Shown: positions 1-8,516, counted from the stretch's first letter. The stretch is 13,422 nt of DNA from an uncultured Collinsella sp. (GCA_902490095.1 CABUCQ010000047.1:1-13422), one strand, 5' to 3'. Notes: generated by a model from the letters alone, not told the origin. Program-made: numbers and translations.

Positions 1-777
1 CAGCAGGCGAGCGGTAAGCCCGACGATAATCGTCGCCCTGGCACCGCGTGCCCCTTTTGCGACACGGAGGGGCTTGCCAACATCATCCAGCGCGATGGTG
101 ACTGCATCTGGCTCGAGAATAAGTTCAAGACATTGCGGGCCACACGTCAGACCGTATTGATCGAGTCTGCCAATCACGACGCCGACCTGGTGACCTATGA
201 ACCGGATGAGCTGCATCATGTGATGCGGTTTGCCCTGGGCTGTTGGCAGCAGATGATCGATTCCCAACAGTACTGCAGTGTGCTCATGTACAAGAACAAA
301 GGCCCGCTTTCGGGCGGCAGCCTCGTCCATCCACACATGCAGATTGTGGGCTTGGAACAGGAGGACGGCTATGCGGCGCTGGCCTCAGCCAACTTTGAAG
401 GCATCAGTGTCTGGCAACAGGGGAGAATCTCGGTCGACATCTCAACCGAACCGATCATGGGGTTCTTTGAGGTCAACGTTTCAGCCCCGCAGGGAATCGC
501 CGCCAGCGATGACACGAGAGACCAAGCCGAGGCGGATCTCTTCGCCGATGCGATCCAGGTAGCTCTGCGCTATATCCTGAACGAGCACCACGGTGGTCGC
601 GCAGAGTCGTACAACCTGTTCTTCTATCACCTGGGCGGTCGGACCATTGCCAAGGCGCTGCCACGTTGGGTGGTTTCGCCCTACTTTGTCGGCTATCGTT
701 TGGCCCAGGTCAATGCTGAGACAACGCTCGATATCGATGCTGAGCGCCTGCGTGCGCATCTGGAAACGCTCGTATAG
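1..777 (+). CDS. GalT-like HIT-superfamily protein (DUF4931 type), 5' end outside window
   Basis: The reading frame is already open at base 1 and runs 258 codons to TAG at 775-777, so the start lies upstream; a TTG at 133 is an internal codon. Visible residues resemble galactose-1-phosphate uridylyltransferases and the DUF4931 family: a CPFC pair (window residues 17-20) that probably binds zinc, ENKF near 40-43 (the family's N-K-[FY] turn), and the active-site HPHMQ at 110-114, where the second histidine would be the nucleotidylated residue. Proteins of this type are soluble and transfer or hydrolyse nucleoside monophosphates on sugar phosphates. No gal gene is nearby to fix the substrate, so a true GalT role is not claimed. 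It converges on the transporter at 808-1806 with only 30 bp between stops. Family call fairly sure, substrate unknown. Confidence 0.8.
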   Translation, partial: QQASGKPDDNRRPGTACPFCDTEGLANIIQRDGDCIWLENKFKTLRATRQTVLIESANHDADLVTYEPDELHHVMRFALGCWQQMIDSQQYCSVLMYKNKGPLSGGSLVHPHMQIVGLEQEDGYAALASANFEGISVWQQGRISVDISTEPIMGFFEVNVSAPQGIAASDDTRDQAEADLFADAIQVALRYILNEHHGGRAESYNLFFYHLGGRTIAKALPRWVVSPYFVGYRLAQVNAETTLDIDAERLRAHLETLV

Positions 778-807
778 CAAGACTAACACCCGCGTAATGC
801 GGACAGT

Positions 808-1806
808 CTAGCGTGCCATGGCGTCGCGGCCGGCTTCGACGCGCTTGCGCTGGGCGGCGCGCTCCTCGCCGGTCAGACGCTCAAAGAGATGCCCGATAAG
901 CGAGGCGAGTACCTGCTGAAACAGCGTTCCGCACATGACGGGAAACACGACTTCGCCCGGAAAGTACTGCGTGGCGATGACGGCGCCCGAAGAGATGTTA
1001 CGCATGCCGCAGGTAAAGCACATGGTGGTCGTCTCGCTATATGGCAGATGCAGCGTATGGGCGACCAGAAAACCGACGACAAAGCCACTGATGGCGAAGA
1101 CCAAAATAAAGAGGGCGACTTCCAAGCGCACCGCGTTCATGTGCAGCACGTACTCGCTCATGGCGGTGGAGTTGGAGGCGATAACGCCCATCATCATGAA
1201 TTTGCAGGCGGGCGAGAGCACGGGGGAGAGTTTTTCGTGCCCCCATCCGCGCGTGAGCTCGTTGATCACGATGCCGAGCACGGCGGGGATGGCGATCATA
1301 AAGGCCATGTCTTGCATCATGCTCGGCACATCGATCGAGACGGTGGCGCCCAGCAGGAGCTTGAGCGTGAGCGGAATCGTCACAGGGGAGATAACCGAGG
1401 ACGTCAGGATGATGGTGAGCGCGAGCGGGCCGTTGCCGCCGAACATGCTGATCCACATAAAAGCGGTGACGGCCACGGGCACGCTGTACTCGAGCACGAT
1501 GCCGCAGACAAGGTTGGGATTGGAGCCAAAGAATAACGATCCCATGGCATAGGCCGCGATGGGAATAAGCGCCGCCGAGACGAGCAGTGCCAAAATCAGG
1601 TGCAGGGGACGGCGGAACACCTCGGCTACCTGGTGGAAGGTGTTGCTGAGCGCGCCCTGAAACGTCATAAAGGCGAAGAGGGCGGGAACAATGGGCTTGA
1701 GCACGCCGATCTGCTGGGGAAAGAGCACGCCGAGCGCCACGCAAATCGGAACGATGATCTGCATATGCCCCGCGAGGAACTTTCCCAGTCCAGCCCATTG
1801 CTTCAT
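808..1806 (-). CDS. Bile acid:sodium symporter (BASS) family transporter
   Basis: A 332-residue very hydrophobic protein with about nine to ten predicted membrane segments, the usual size for bacterial BASS/SBF carriers. Typical stretches are the N-terminal PALFAFMTFQGAL (about 41-53), the EYSVPVAVTAF crossover-like segment (106-116) and CGMRNISSGAVIA (266-278), the family's conserved G-M-R-N motif in the core domain. The positively charged tail (about 310-332) is cytosolic. Members carry bile acids, pantoate or other organic anions with sodium; the sequence does not say which, and gut origin makes bile acid tempting but unproven. The start is ATG at 1804-1806 with an AAGGGAG Shine-Dalgarno about 11 bases upstream on the minus strand. 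The gene stands alone, convergent with the GalT-like gene and divergent from recJ. A small hairpin (780-784 with 805-809, 790-793 with 799-802) lies between the convergent stops but has no U-tract. Confidence 0.87.
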   Translation of the reverse strand: MKQWAGLGKFLAGHMQIIVPICVALGVLFPQQIGVLKPIVPALFAFMTFQGALSNTFHQVAEVFRRPLHLILALLVSAALIPIAAYAMGSLFFGSNPNLVCGIVLEYSVPVAVTAFMWISMFGGNGPLALTIILTSSVISPVTIPLTLKLLLGATVSIDVPSMMQDMAFMIAIPAVLGIVINELTRGWGHEKLSPVLSPACKFMMMGVIASNSTAMSEYVLHMNAVRLEVALFILVFAISGFVVGFLVAHTLHLPYSETTTMCFTCGMRNISSGAVIATQYFPGEVVFPVMCGTLFQQVLASLIGHLFERLTGEERAAQRKRVEAGRDAMAR

Positions 1807-1966
1807 ATGTCCCGTGACTCCCTTTATCCGCGAACTCGTTTGTATGGATATGCTAGACGCTCGTATGCGTCCGTGCGGCTGAAACGCTCGATTATTTCGA
1901 GGCCATTACCGCCATCGTTTGCCGAAACCGCGGCGCACCGCGGCGTTTTGCGTCCGCGCTGCACGG

Positions 1967-1972
1967 TATAAT
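1967..1972 (+). promoter_or_regulatory. Candidate sigma70-type -10 box upstream of recJ
   Basis: A perfect TATAAT lies in the 229-bp divergent gap, about 110 bp before the preferred recJ start. The -35 side is poor: only T-rich bases around 1945-1951 at 15-17 bp. It probably drives recJ-rel and would give a leader of roughly 100 nt containing a small ORF. Confidence 0.45.
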
Positions 1973-2028
1973 AAAACCGTTCAACAGATCTGCCTGCCGA
2001 AGCGGGCATACACAGAGGACTCATCGCT

Positions 2029-2094
2029 ATGAACCGTGAGAGGTATCGCGGCGACCTGCCCCTATCAGGGGTGGGTGCCTATGTCATCGCTTAA
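2029..2094 (+). other. Possible 21-codon leader ORF overlapping the recJ start
   Basis: ATG at 2029-2031 is preceded by AGAGGA (2014-2019) with a 9-nt gap. The frame encodes 21 residues (MNRERYRGDLPLSGVGAYVI then A) and ends with TAA at 2092-2094, 14 bp inside the preferred recJ start at 2081 in another frame. This arrangement would allow translational coupling. It may equally be chance, since the frame is short and the peptide resembles nothing I know. Confidence 0.25.
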
Positions 2095-5000
2095 GACGAC
2101 GCATCGCTGGGCGGTCGCTCAGCAAAACCCCGAGCTCGAAAAGGAGCTTTCGGCTGGTCTGGGCATTCCCGGGCTGGTGGCGCGCATTATGGTCGCGCAC
2201 GGCATTGACTCCATCAAAGAGGGCCAATTGTTTTTGACGCCTTCGCTCGATCGCGACTGGGCCGACCCACTCATTATCCCGGGCATGTCGGTCGTTGCCG
2301 ACCGCGTCGAGCGTGCTATTCGCAACCACGAGCACATTGCAGTCTTTGGCGATTTTGACGTTGACGGTATTACGTCGACCTGCCTGTTGACCGAGGCGCT
2401 GCGCACGTTTGGCGCCGATGTCACGCCGTTTATTCCGCATCGCTTTGATGAGGGCTACGGTCTTTCGCGCGCGGCGCTCGACCGCGTTAACGAGCTCGCT
2501 CGCCCCCAGCTGATCGTGACCGTCGATAACGGCATTGCCGCCAAGGAAGAGGTTTCCTATTTGGAGGACCTGGGGATCGATTTGGTGGTCACGGACCATC
2601 ACGAGCCCTCCGACCAGGTGCCGCAGGGTGTGCCCCTGACCGACCCCAAGCTCGAGGACGAGGGCCCCTCGCGCGAGCTTGCCGGTGCTGGTGTGGCGCT
2701 CAAGCTGGTGCAAGTCCTGGGTGAGCGCCTGGGCAAGCCGTCGTATTGGCGTTCGCTAATCGAGGTCGCGGCGCTGGGCACCGTGTCCGACATGATGCCG
2801 CTCACGCCCGAGAACCGCGCGCTGGTTGCCGAGGGCATCCAGCAGATGCGCGTAACCGCTCGCCCCGGCTATATCGCGCTTGCCGCGCTTGCCAAGGCGG
2901 ACCTTTCGAGCATTACGGCGGATGGCCTGTCATTCTCGCTCATTCCCCGCTTAAACGCTGCCGGCCGCATGGCCGATCCCAAGCTGGCGCTCGACCTGCT
3001 GCTTGCCCGCAATCCCATCGAAGCAAGCGCGCTGGCGGCTGAGCTCGAGGAAATCAACCGCCAGCGCCGTGAGATCGAGGCGGAGCTCACGCGCGATGCC
3101 ATGGCGAAGGTCGAGGAGGCTTATGACGGCGGGCGCGCAATCGTCGTGGGCGGCGAGGGCTGGCACGAGGGCGTCAAGGGCATCGTGGCGAGCCGCCTGA
3201 CCAATCGCTATCACGTGCCGGCGCTGCTCTTCTCGATCGAGGACGGCGTTGCACGTGGGTCGGGCCGCTCGGTAGGCAAGGTCAACCTGTTCGAGGCCGT
3301 AGAGCGCTGCTCCGACCTGCTGATTCGCCGCGGCGGGCATGCCGGTGCGGTGGGCGTGACCATCGAGGCATCTAAGCTCGATGAGTTTCGTCGACGTCTT
3401 TCCGCCGTGTTGTCCGAGCTTCCCGCCGAGGACTTTGAGGACACCGACGAGGTTGCCGCCACCGTCGACCTCTCCGAGCTGAATATTGAGACCATCGAGC
3501 AGATCTCCCGTCTTGAGCCGTTTGGCCAGGGTAATAAGGTGCCGCTGCTGGCTGCCGAGGGCGTGACGATGTGTGATCGCGCCGTGGTGGGTAAGACCGG
3601 CGAGCATATGCGCTTCGTGGCGACGGATGGAGCCGCGAGCGTGCCGGCCATTATGTTCCGCGTACCGCAGATCGACAGGCTTATCAATTGCGACAGCGCC
3701 GTCGACTTGGTGTTCGAGGCCGTTGCCGAGCATTGGCAGGGGCGTGTGAAGCCCAAGCTCATGATCAAAGATGTCTTGGTGCGCGATACCACGGCACCCA
3801 ATATCGACGATCCGGCATGTGAGCTTCGCCGCGGCGTACAACCGGCGGACTCCGATCTGCGCCTGGAGTCGCGTAAGCGCGAGACGCTTGCCCAGCTTTC
3901 CTATACCGAGCTCACGCGCTCGCTCATTCACGGCTTTATCGGATCGAACCAGCCGCACCGCGCACAGGTCGAGGCGCTCGATGCCTTGGCCGATCACCAA
4001 AGTGTTCTGGCCGTTATGGGAACGGGGCGCGGCAAGTCGCTCATCTTCCATGTACATGCCGCGCGTGAGGCGGTGCTTCGCGGACGTGCGAGCATCTTTG
4101 TCTATCCGCTGCGTGCGCTTGTTGCCGACCAGGCCTATCACCTCTCGTCGACGATGGCATCGCTTGGCATTGGCGTTGGCGTGCTGACCGGCGAGACCGT
4201 GGAGGCGGCGCGCGATGACGTGTTTGCCGGCTTGGCTTCGGGCCGTACCGGCATCGTGCTCACGACGCCCGAGTTCCTGTCCATTCACCGCGACCGCTTT
4301 GCGCGTTCGGGGCGCATCGGTTTTGTCGTTATCGATGAGGCGCACCACGCTGGCCTTGCCAAGGGCGGCGACCGCAGCGCCTATCTCGACATGCCCGATA
4401 TCCTCAAAGCCCTGGGCGACCCGGTCGTTATGGCCGCGACGGCCACCGCGACGGCTCCGGTCGTGGCCGAGCTTGCCCGCATGCTTCCAATCACTCACAC
4501 GGTGGTCGACGAGACGGTGCGCGAGAACCTGCAGCTCGAGGACGACCGTGATCTTGCAAGTCGCGAGAACCGTTTGGTGTCGATCGTGGCGACGGGGGAG
4601 AAGACCGTCATTTACGTCAATTCGCGCGACCAGTCCGTGGCGCTCGCCAAGACACTACGCAAACGCGTTCCCGACTGTGCGACCCGTATCGCGTTCTATA
4701 ACGCTGGCCTTACGCGCACCGACCGCCATCGCGTAGAGGAGGCGTTTCGAGACGGCAGCCTCAGCTGCATCGTCTCGACATCCGCCTTTGGCGAGGGCGT
4801 CAACCTTCCCGATATTCGCCATGTCGTGCTCTATCACATGCCGTTTGGCGGCATTGAGTTTAACCAGATGAGCGGCCGCGCCGGTCGCGATGGCCAACCC
4901 GCCGTGATCCATCTACTCTATTCGTCGCGTGACGCCCGTATTAACGAGCGCCTACTCGACTGCTATGCGCCCGAGCGCGACGAGCTCGTCACGCTCTATC

Positions 5001-5368
5001 GCGCGCTGCAGACCATGTGGCGCTCCAACCGCGGCAAGACCGGGGACGATTTCTTTAGCGCGAGCGATATCGACATCGCGCAGATGTGCCTTGCCATCGA
5101 TGCTCGCACGCCGGTCGACGAGCGCTCGGTGGAAAGCGGCTTGGGAATCTTCGAAGAGCTTGGTTTTTGTCGCGTTTCGGGGTTTGACGACACCCGTCGC
5201 ATCGCGATGGCCGAAAACCCCGGCCGCGTGCAATTGAGCAGGTCAATTCGCTATTTGGAGGGCTTGCGCTCGCGCATGGAGTTTTCGGCTTTCCGGAGCT
5301 GGGCGCTCGATTCGTGCGCTTCTGATATGCTAGCCAAAGTTAACCGCCCGATCGTACCGCGGGCCTAG
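2081..5368 (+). CDS. recJ: RecJ 5'-3' ssDNA exonuclease fused to a RecQ-like DEAH helicase
   Basis: One 1095-residue chain with two enzymes. The N-terminal ~570 residues are RecJ: DHH phosphoesterase motifs DFDVDG (91-96), VDNG (148-151), DHH (172-174) and GTVSD ending at D237, then RLNAAGRM (290-297), the DHHA1 motif GGHAGA (418-423) and an OB-fold-like part with EPFGQGN. Such metal-dependent enzymes degrade single strands from the 5' end in recombination and repair. From about 600 comes a superfamily 2 helicase: Walker A GTGRGKS (647-653), DEAHH (752-756), ATATAT (786-791), SAFGEGVNLPD, and motif VI QMSGRAGRDGQ (929-939). The RecQ zinc-binding cysteines and a clear HRDC domain are missing; the ~150-residue tail may be winged-helix-like. 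ATG 2081 is chosen because AGGGGTGGG sits just before it; an in-frame GTG at 2036 would add 15 residues with a weaker site. Ordinary RecJ is about 570-790 residues. Rel follows after 15 bp. Confidence 0.9.
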   Translation: MSSLKTTHRWAVAQQNPELEKELSAGLGIPGLVARIMVAHGIDSIKEGQLFLTPSLDRDWADPLIIPGMSVVADRVERAIRNHEHIAVFGDFDVDGITSTCLLTEALRTFGADVTPFIPHRFDEGYGLSRAALDRVNELARPQLIVTVDNGIAAKEEVSYLEDLGIDLVVTDHHEPSDQVPQGVPLTDPKLEDEGPSRELAGAGVALKLVQVLGERLGKPSYWRSLIEVAALGTVSDMMPLTPENRALVAEGIQQMRVTARPGYIALAALAKADLSSITADGLSFSLIPRLNAAGRMADPKLALDLLLARNPIEASALAAELEEINRQRREIEAELTRDAMAKVEEAYDGGRAIVVGGEGWHEGVKGIVASRLTNRYHVPALLFSIEDGVARGSGRSVGKVNLFEAVERCSDLLIRRGGHAGAVGVTIEASKLDEFRRRLSAVLSELPAEDFEDTDEVAATVDLSELNIETIEQISRLEPFGQGNKVPLLAAEGVTMCDRAVVGKTGEHMRFVATDGAASVPAIMFRVPQIDRLINCDSAVDLVFEAVAEHWQGRVKPKLMIKDVLVRDTTAPNIDDPACELRRGVQPADSDLRLESRKRETLAQLSYTELTRSLIHGFIGSNQPHRAQVEALDALADHQSVLAVMGTGRGKSLIFHVHAAREAVLRGRASIFVYPLRALVADQAYHLSSTMASLGIGVGVLTGETVEAARDDVFAGLASGRTGIVLTTPEFLSIHRDRFARSGRIGFVVIDEAHHAGLAKGGDRSAYLDMPDILKALGDPVVMAATATATAPVVAELARMLPITHTVVDETVRENLQLEDDRDLASRENRLVSIVATGEKTVIYVNSRDQSVALAKTLRKRVPDCATRIAFYNAGLTRTDRHRVEEAFRDGSLSCIVSTSAFGEGVNLPDIRHVVLYHMPFGGIEFNQMSGRAGRDGQPAVIHLLYSSRDARINERLLDCYAPERDELVTLYRALQTMWRSNRGKTGDDFFSASDIDIAQMCLAIDARTPVDERSVESGLGIFEELGFCRVSGFDDTRRIAMAENPGRVQLSRSIRYLEGLRSRMEFSAFRSWALDSCASDMLAKVNRPIVPRA

Positions 5369-5383
5369 GGGAAGGGGACCTCG

Positions 5384-7744
5384 ATGGATGCCGCAGCCCG
5401 TACCGCCCATGATTCCACCCTCCAGCCGTTTTCGGAGATGGAGCACTATAAGCATGCCGATGAGCTGCCGCCCGAGATTATGGCGGACAGCTACGACAAG
5501 CTGGAGCGCTTGTGCCTCAAATATATGAATGAGGACGACTTCTCCAAGGTGGAGCAAGCCTACTGCTTTGCCGCCGAGAAACACTGTAACCAAAAGCGCC
5601 GCTCGGGTGAGATGTACATTAACCATCCCGTCGAGGTTGCCATCATTTTGGCCGATCTCAAGATGGATTGTGACGTGGTGTGCGCCGCGCTGTTGCACGA
5701 TACCGTCGAGGACACCGAGACCTCGCTCACCGATGTTTCCGGCCTGTTTGGCGATACGGTGGCCGAGCTCGTCGATGGCGTGACCAAGCTCACCAACATC
5801 GAAGTCGACAGCATGGACGAGAAGCAGGCGCTCACGCTGCGCAAGATGTTCCTCGCCATGTCCAAGGACATTCGCGTCATCATCGTTAAACTTGCCGACC
5901 GTCTGCACAACATGCGAACGCTGGCAGCCCTGCGCGAGGACCGTCGCCTGTTTAAGGCTCGCGAGACCATGGACGTGTATGCGCCCCTGGCCGACCGTCT
6001 GGGCATGAGCTCTATTAAGTGGGAGCTCGAGGACCTGTCCTTCTTCTACCTGGAGCCCGATGCCTACCAGCGCATCGCGCGCATGGTGGCTGAGTCGCGC
6101 GAGGTCCGCGAGCGCTACCTTGCCGAGACCATCAAGACGCTTACCGATGAGCTCAACCGCATTGGTCTGGAGGACTTCCAGATCAACGGCCGCTCCAAGC
6201 ACTATTGGTCCATCTACCAAAAGATGAAGCGCAAGGGCAAGGAGTTCTCCGAGATCTACGACCTGGTGGCGCTGCGCGTAATTACCCATTCGGTGCGCGA
6301 TTGCTACTCCACGCTCGGTGCGGTGCATACGCTGTGGCACCCCATGCCTGGTCGCTTTAAAGACTATATCGCCATGCCCAAGGTCAATAACTACCAGTCG
6401 CTCCACACGACGGTCATCGGCCCTACGGCTCGTCCGCTCGAGATTCAGATTCGAACCTACGAGATGCATGAGCAGGCCGAGTACGGCATTGCCGCCCACT
6501 GGCTATATAAGAAGTCGGGCGGATCGTCTGCTTCCAAGACCAATGACGCTCAACGTTTGGACGACCAGATCAACTGGCTCAAGCATTCGCTCGATTGGGC
6601 GGCTTCCGACGAGATCACCGATGCCAAGGAATACCTGCACTCGCTGAAGGTCGATCTGTTCGATCAGGAGATCTTTGTCTTCACGCCCAAAGGCGAGGTC
6701 ATGGCGCTTCGTGCCGGCTCCACGCCGCTCGACTTTGCCTATGCCGTTCACACCGAGGTGGGAAACCACTGCGTCGGCGCCAAAATCAACGGTGCGGTGG
6801 CTCCGCTCACGCACGAGATTAAGACGGGTGACCGTGTCGAGATCCTGACTAACAAGAGTTCCAAGCCGTCGCGCGATTGGCTCAAGATCGTTAAGACACC
6901 TTCCGCCAAGTCAAAGATCCGCCGCTATTTTGCCGCTGCGACCAAGGACGACGACGCTGCCGCCGGTCGCGATATGCTGGCCAAGGACCTGCGTAAGCGT
7001 GGCTATGGCATTTCTACGCCGCGTTCGACGCGTGCACTCAACGCCGTGGCGGAGCAGTTTAACTTCAAGCAGCTCGAGGACCTGTTTGCCGCCGTCGGCG
7101 CCGGCAAGGTTGCCCCGCGCGCTGTGGGCAATAAGGTCGAGCAAATCTTGGACCCCAAGCCCGAGGAACAGCTCACCAAGGCCGAGGCTATCGCCGAGGT
7201 CGTGAGGCAGCCTGCTCGCGGCTCCAACCGCAAGCCGCAAAAGCGCGGCAAGAGCGCTAGTAACGGCATTATCGTCAAGGGCGAGAGCAACAGCGGCCTG
7301 CTGGTCCGTCTGGCTCATTGCTGCAACCCCGTGACGGGCGACGACATCGTCGGCTTCATCACGCGCGGTCGTGGCGTTTCGGTGCATCGCGCCAACTGCC
7401 CCAACGTCAAGGGTCTTATGGAACATCCCGAGCGCATGATCGATGTGGAGTGGGACGGCGCTGCCGACACCCTCTTCCAGGTCGAGATCGTGGTCGAGTG
7501 CCTGGACCGCATGGGCCTGCTCAAGGATGTCACCATTGCCATTGGCGATGCGGGCGGCAATATCCTTTCTGCCGCCACATCGACCAACCGCGAGGGTATT
7601 GCAACCCTGCGCTTCATGGTCGAGATCTCGGACGCGAGCGGTCTGGATCCGCTGCTGGCTTCCATCAGCAGTGTCGATTCGGTCTACGACGCTCGCCGTC
7701 TTATGCCCGGCGAAGGCGGAGCTCAGCTCAAACGCCGTGTGTAG
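5384..7744 (+). CDS. rel: Bifunctional (p)ppGpp synthetase/hydrolase, Rel/SpoT family
   Basis: This 786-residue protein makes and breaks the stringent-response alarmone from ATP and GDP/GTP. Domains in order: HD hydrolase with H81, H105-D106 and D172 (ADRLHN), all metal-binding positions present, so hydrolysis should work; synthetase at about 240-380 with GRSKHYWSIYQK (269-280) and the RFKD motif (324-327) typical of bifunctional enzymes rather than synthesis-only RelA; TGS domain at about 425-490; zinc-finger-like region with HCC (645-647), H668 and C672; and a C-terminal ACT domain (about 697-774). Full length, no defect seen. ATG 5384 follows GGAAGGGG with 6-7 nt spacing; the ATG four bases on is out of frame. 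It lies 15 bp after recJ and is probably co-transcribed. RecJ next to Rel is conserved in Firmicutes too, where apt usually sits between. The name relA is also used for such genes. Confidence 0.96.
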   Translation: MDAAARTAHDSTLQPFSEMEHYKHADELPPEIMADSYDKLERLCLKYMNEDDFSKVEQAYCFAAEKHCNQKRRSGEMYINHPVEVAIILADLKMDCDVVCAALLHDTVEDTETSLTDVSGLFGDTVAELVDGVTKLTNIEVDSMDEKQALTLRKMFLAMSKDIRVIIVKLADRLHNMRTLAALREDRRLFKARETMDVYAPLADRLGMSSIKWELEDLSFFYLEPDAYQRIARMVAESREVRERYLAETIKTLTDELNRIGLEDFQINGRSKHYWSIYQKMKRKGKEFSEIYDLVALRVITHSVRDCYSTLGAVHTLWHPMPGRFKDYIAMPKVNNYQSLHTTVIGPTARPLEIQIRTYEMHEQAEYGIAAHWLYKKSGGSSASKTNDAQRLDDQINWLKHSLDWAASDEITDAKEYLHSLKVDLFDQEIFVFTPKGEVMALRAGSTPLDFAYAVHTEVGNHCVGAKINGAVAPLTHEIKTGDRVEILTNKSSKPSRDWLKIVKTPSAKSKIRRYFAAATKDDDAAAGRDMLAKDLRKRGYGISTPRSTRALNAVAEQFNFKQLEDLFAAVGAGKVAPRAVGNKVEQILDPKPEEQLTKAEAIAEVVRQPARGSNRKPQKRGKSASNGIIVKGESNSGLLVRLAHCCNPVTGDDIVGFITRGRGVSVHRANCPNVKGLMEHPERMIDVEWDGAADTLFQVEIVVECLDRMGLLKDVTIAIGDAGGNILSAATSTNREGIATLRFMVEISDASGLDPLLASISSVDSVYDARRLMPGEGGAQLKRRV

Positions 7745-7778
7745 GTGCGAGAGCCTCTCAGCATCATAGATATTGGTT

Positions 7779-7816
7779 ACGTTCGAGGCATCGTTTGGTG
7801 CCTCGAACGTATTTTA
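7779..7816 (+). terminator. Perfect 12-bp hairpin between rel and the MBL gene
   Basis: ACGTTCGAGGCA (7779-7790) pairs perfectly with 7799-7810 around an 8-nt loop and is followed by ATTTTA. The U-run is short and the next gene's ribosome site starts at once. It may be a weak or partial terminator, or an RNA-processing or stability hairpin that separates rel from the hydrolase. Confidence 0.5.
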
Positions 7817-7832
7817 GAAGGAGGGTATGCGC

Positions 7833-8516
7833 ATGGGCGATATGACTTTGGACCTGACACCCCGAGGTGCGGCTTCGATTGAGACACTCGTCAACGGCCC
7901 GATTCAGACCAACAGCTACGCCGTGATTTCGAATGACGAGTGCTTAATCGTCGATCCGGCGTGGGAGGGCGAGCGTCTTGTGGAGCATATCCGCACCGCG
8001 CATCCCGAGGTGCGCGTACTCGGCTCTGTCTGCACGCACGGTCATGCCGACCATGTTGGCGGGGTTGCCGGGGTTCGAGCTGTCGTTGGCGACAGCGCAC
8101 TATATGAGTTGTGCGCTAAGGACGTGACGGTACCTCGCGCAAATATCGAGGAGCAGCGCGCCATGTGGGGTATCGAGACGCCCGATCCGGGTGAGCCGAC
8201 GCGCTTGCTTGCCGAGGGCGATACAATCGAGGTGGGCGACGTCTGTCTGCAGGTGATCGAGACGCCGGGGCATACGCCGGGCGGCATCGTCCTGTTCGCC
8301 GCGACCGAGCAGGGGAACATCGCCTTTGTGGGCGACACGCTTTTCCCGGGCAGTCACGGTCGTACCGATCTTTCCGGCGGTGACGAGGCGGCGATTATGC
8401 GCTCGCTCTCCAAACTTGCCAAGACGCTTCCGCCCGATACCGTTTGCTTGACGGGCCATGGCGATTCGACCACGATGGCGCGCGAACTTATGCAGAACCC
8501 GTTTATGCAGATGTAG
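7833..8516 (+). CDS. Metallo-beta-lactamase-fold hydrolase (glyoxalase II-like)
   Basis: A 227-residue soluble hydrolase with the full set of MBL metal ligands: THGHADH giving H69, H71, D73 and H74, then H147 in TPGHTPGG, D168 in VGDTLF, and H209 in TGHG near the C-terminus. The compact size and the GDTLF-G-S-HGRTDL segment match the YcbL/glyoxalase II-like subgroup, which hydrolyses thioesters such as S-lactoylglutathione, but the real substrate here is unknown; actinobacteria generally lack glutathione. Start choice: AAGGAGGG (7818-7825) touches an ATG at 7827, too close to use, while the in-frame ATG at 7833 has 8-nt spacing from GGAGG; the longer form adds only two residues. MBL hydrolases also follow relA in Clostridia, so linkage to recJ-rel looks ancestral. 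Confidence 0.88.
   Translation: MGDMTLDLTPRGAASIETLVNGPIQTNSYAVISNDECLIVDPAWEGERLVEHIRTAHPEVRVLGSVCTHGHADHVGGVAGVRAVVGDSALYELCAKDVTVPRANIEEQRAMWGIETPDPGEPTRLLAEGDTIEVGDVCLQVIETPGHTPGGIVLFAATEQGNIAFVGDTLFPGSHGRTDLSGGDEAAIMRSLSKLAKTLPPDTVCLTGHGDSTTMARELMQNPFMQM

Noticed and set aside
133..135. TTG as start of the GalT-like gene
   Set aside because: The same frame is open to base 1 and contains the CPFC and ENKF motifs upstream, so the gene begins outside the window.
889..1536. 215-codon plus-strand frame opposite the BASS transporter
   Set aside because: Composition (His, Gly, Asp rich) is that of an antisense membrane-protein frame; the minus strand encodes clear BASS motifs.
1847..1856. GATATGCTAG as a promoter -10, found also at 5324-5333
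   Set aside because: No suitable -35 at either place, and the second lies inside recJ; the shared 10-mer is likely chance.
2951..4498. 515-codon open frame on the minus strand opposite recJ
   Set aside because: It lies fully antisense to RecJ and helicase motifs, has low-complexity Arg/His/Gly-rich sequence and no family features; high GC at third positions leaves opposite frames open.
5330..6499. 389-codon minus-strand frame opposite rel
   Set aside because: Antisense to conserved HD and synthetase motifs of Rel, with no recognisable domain.
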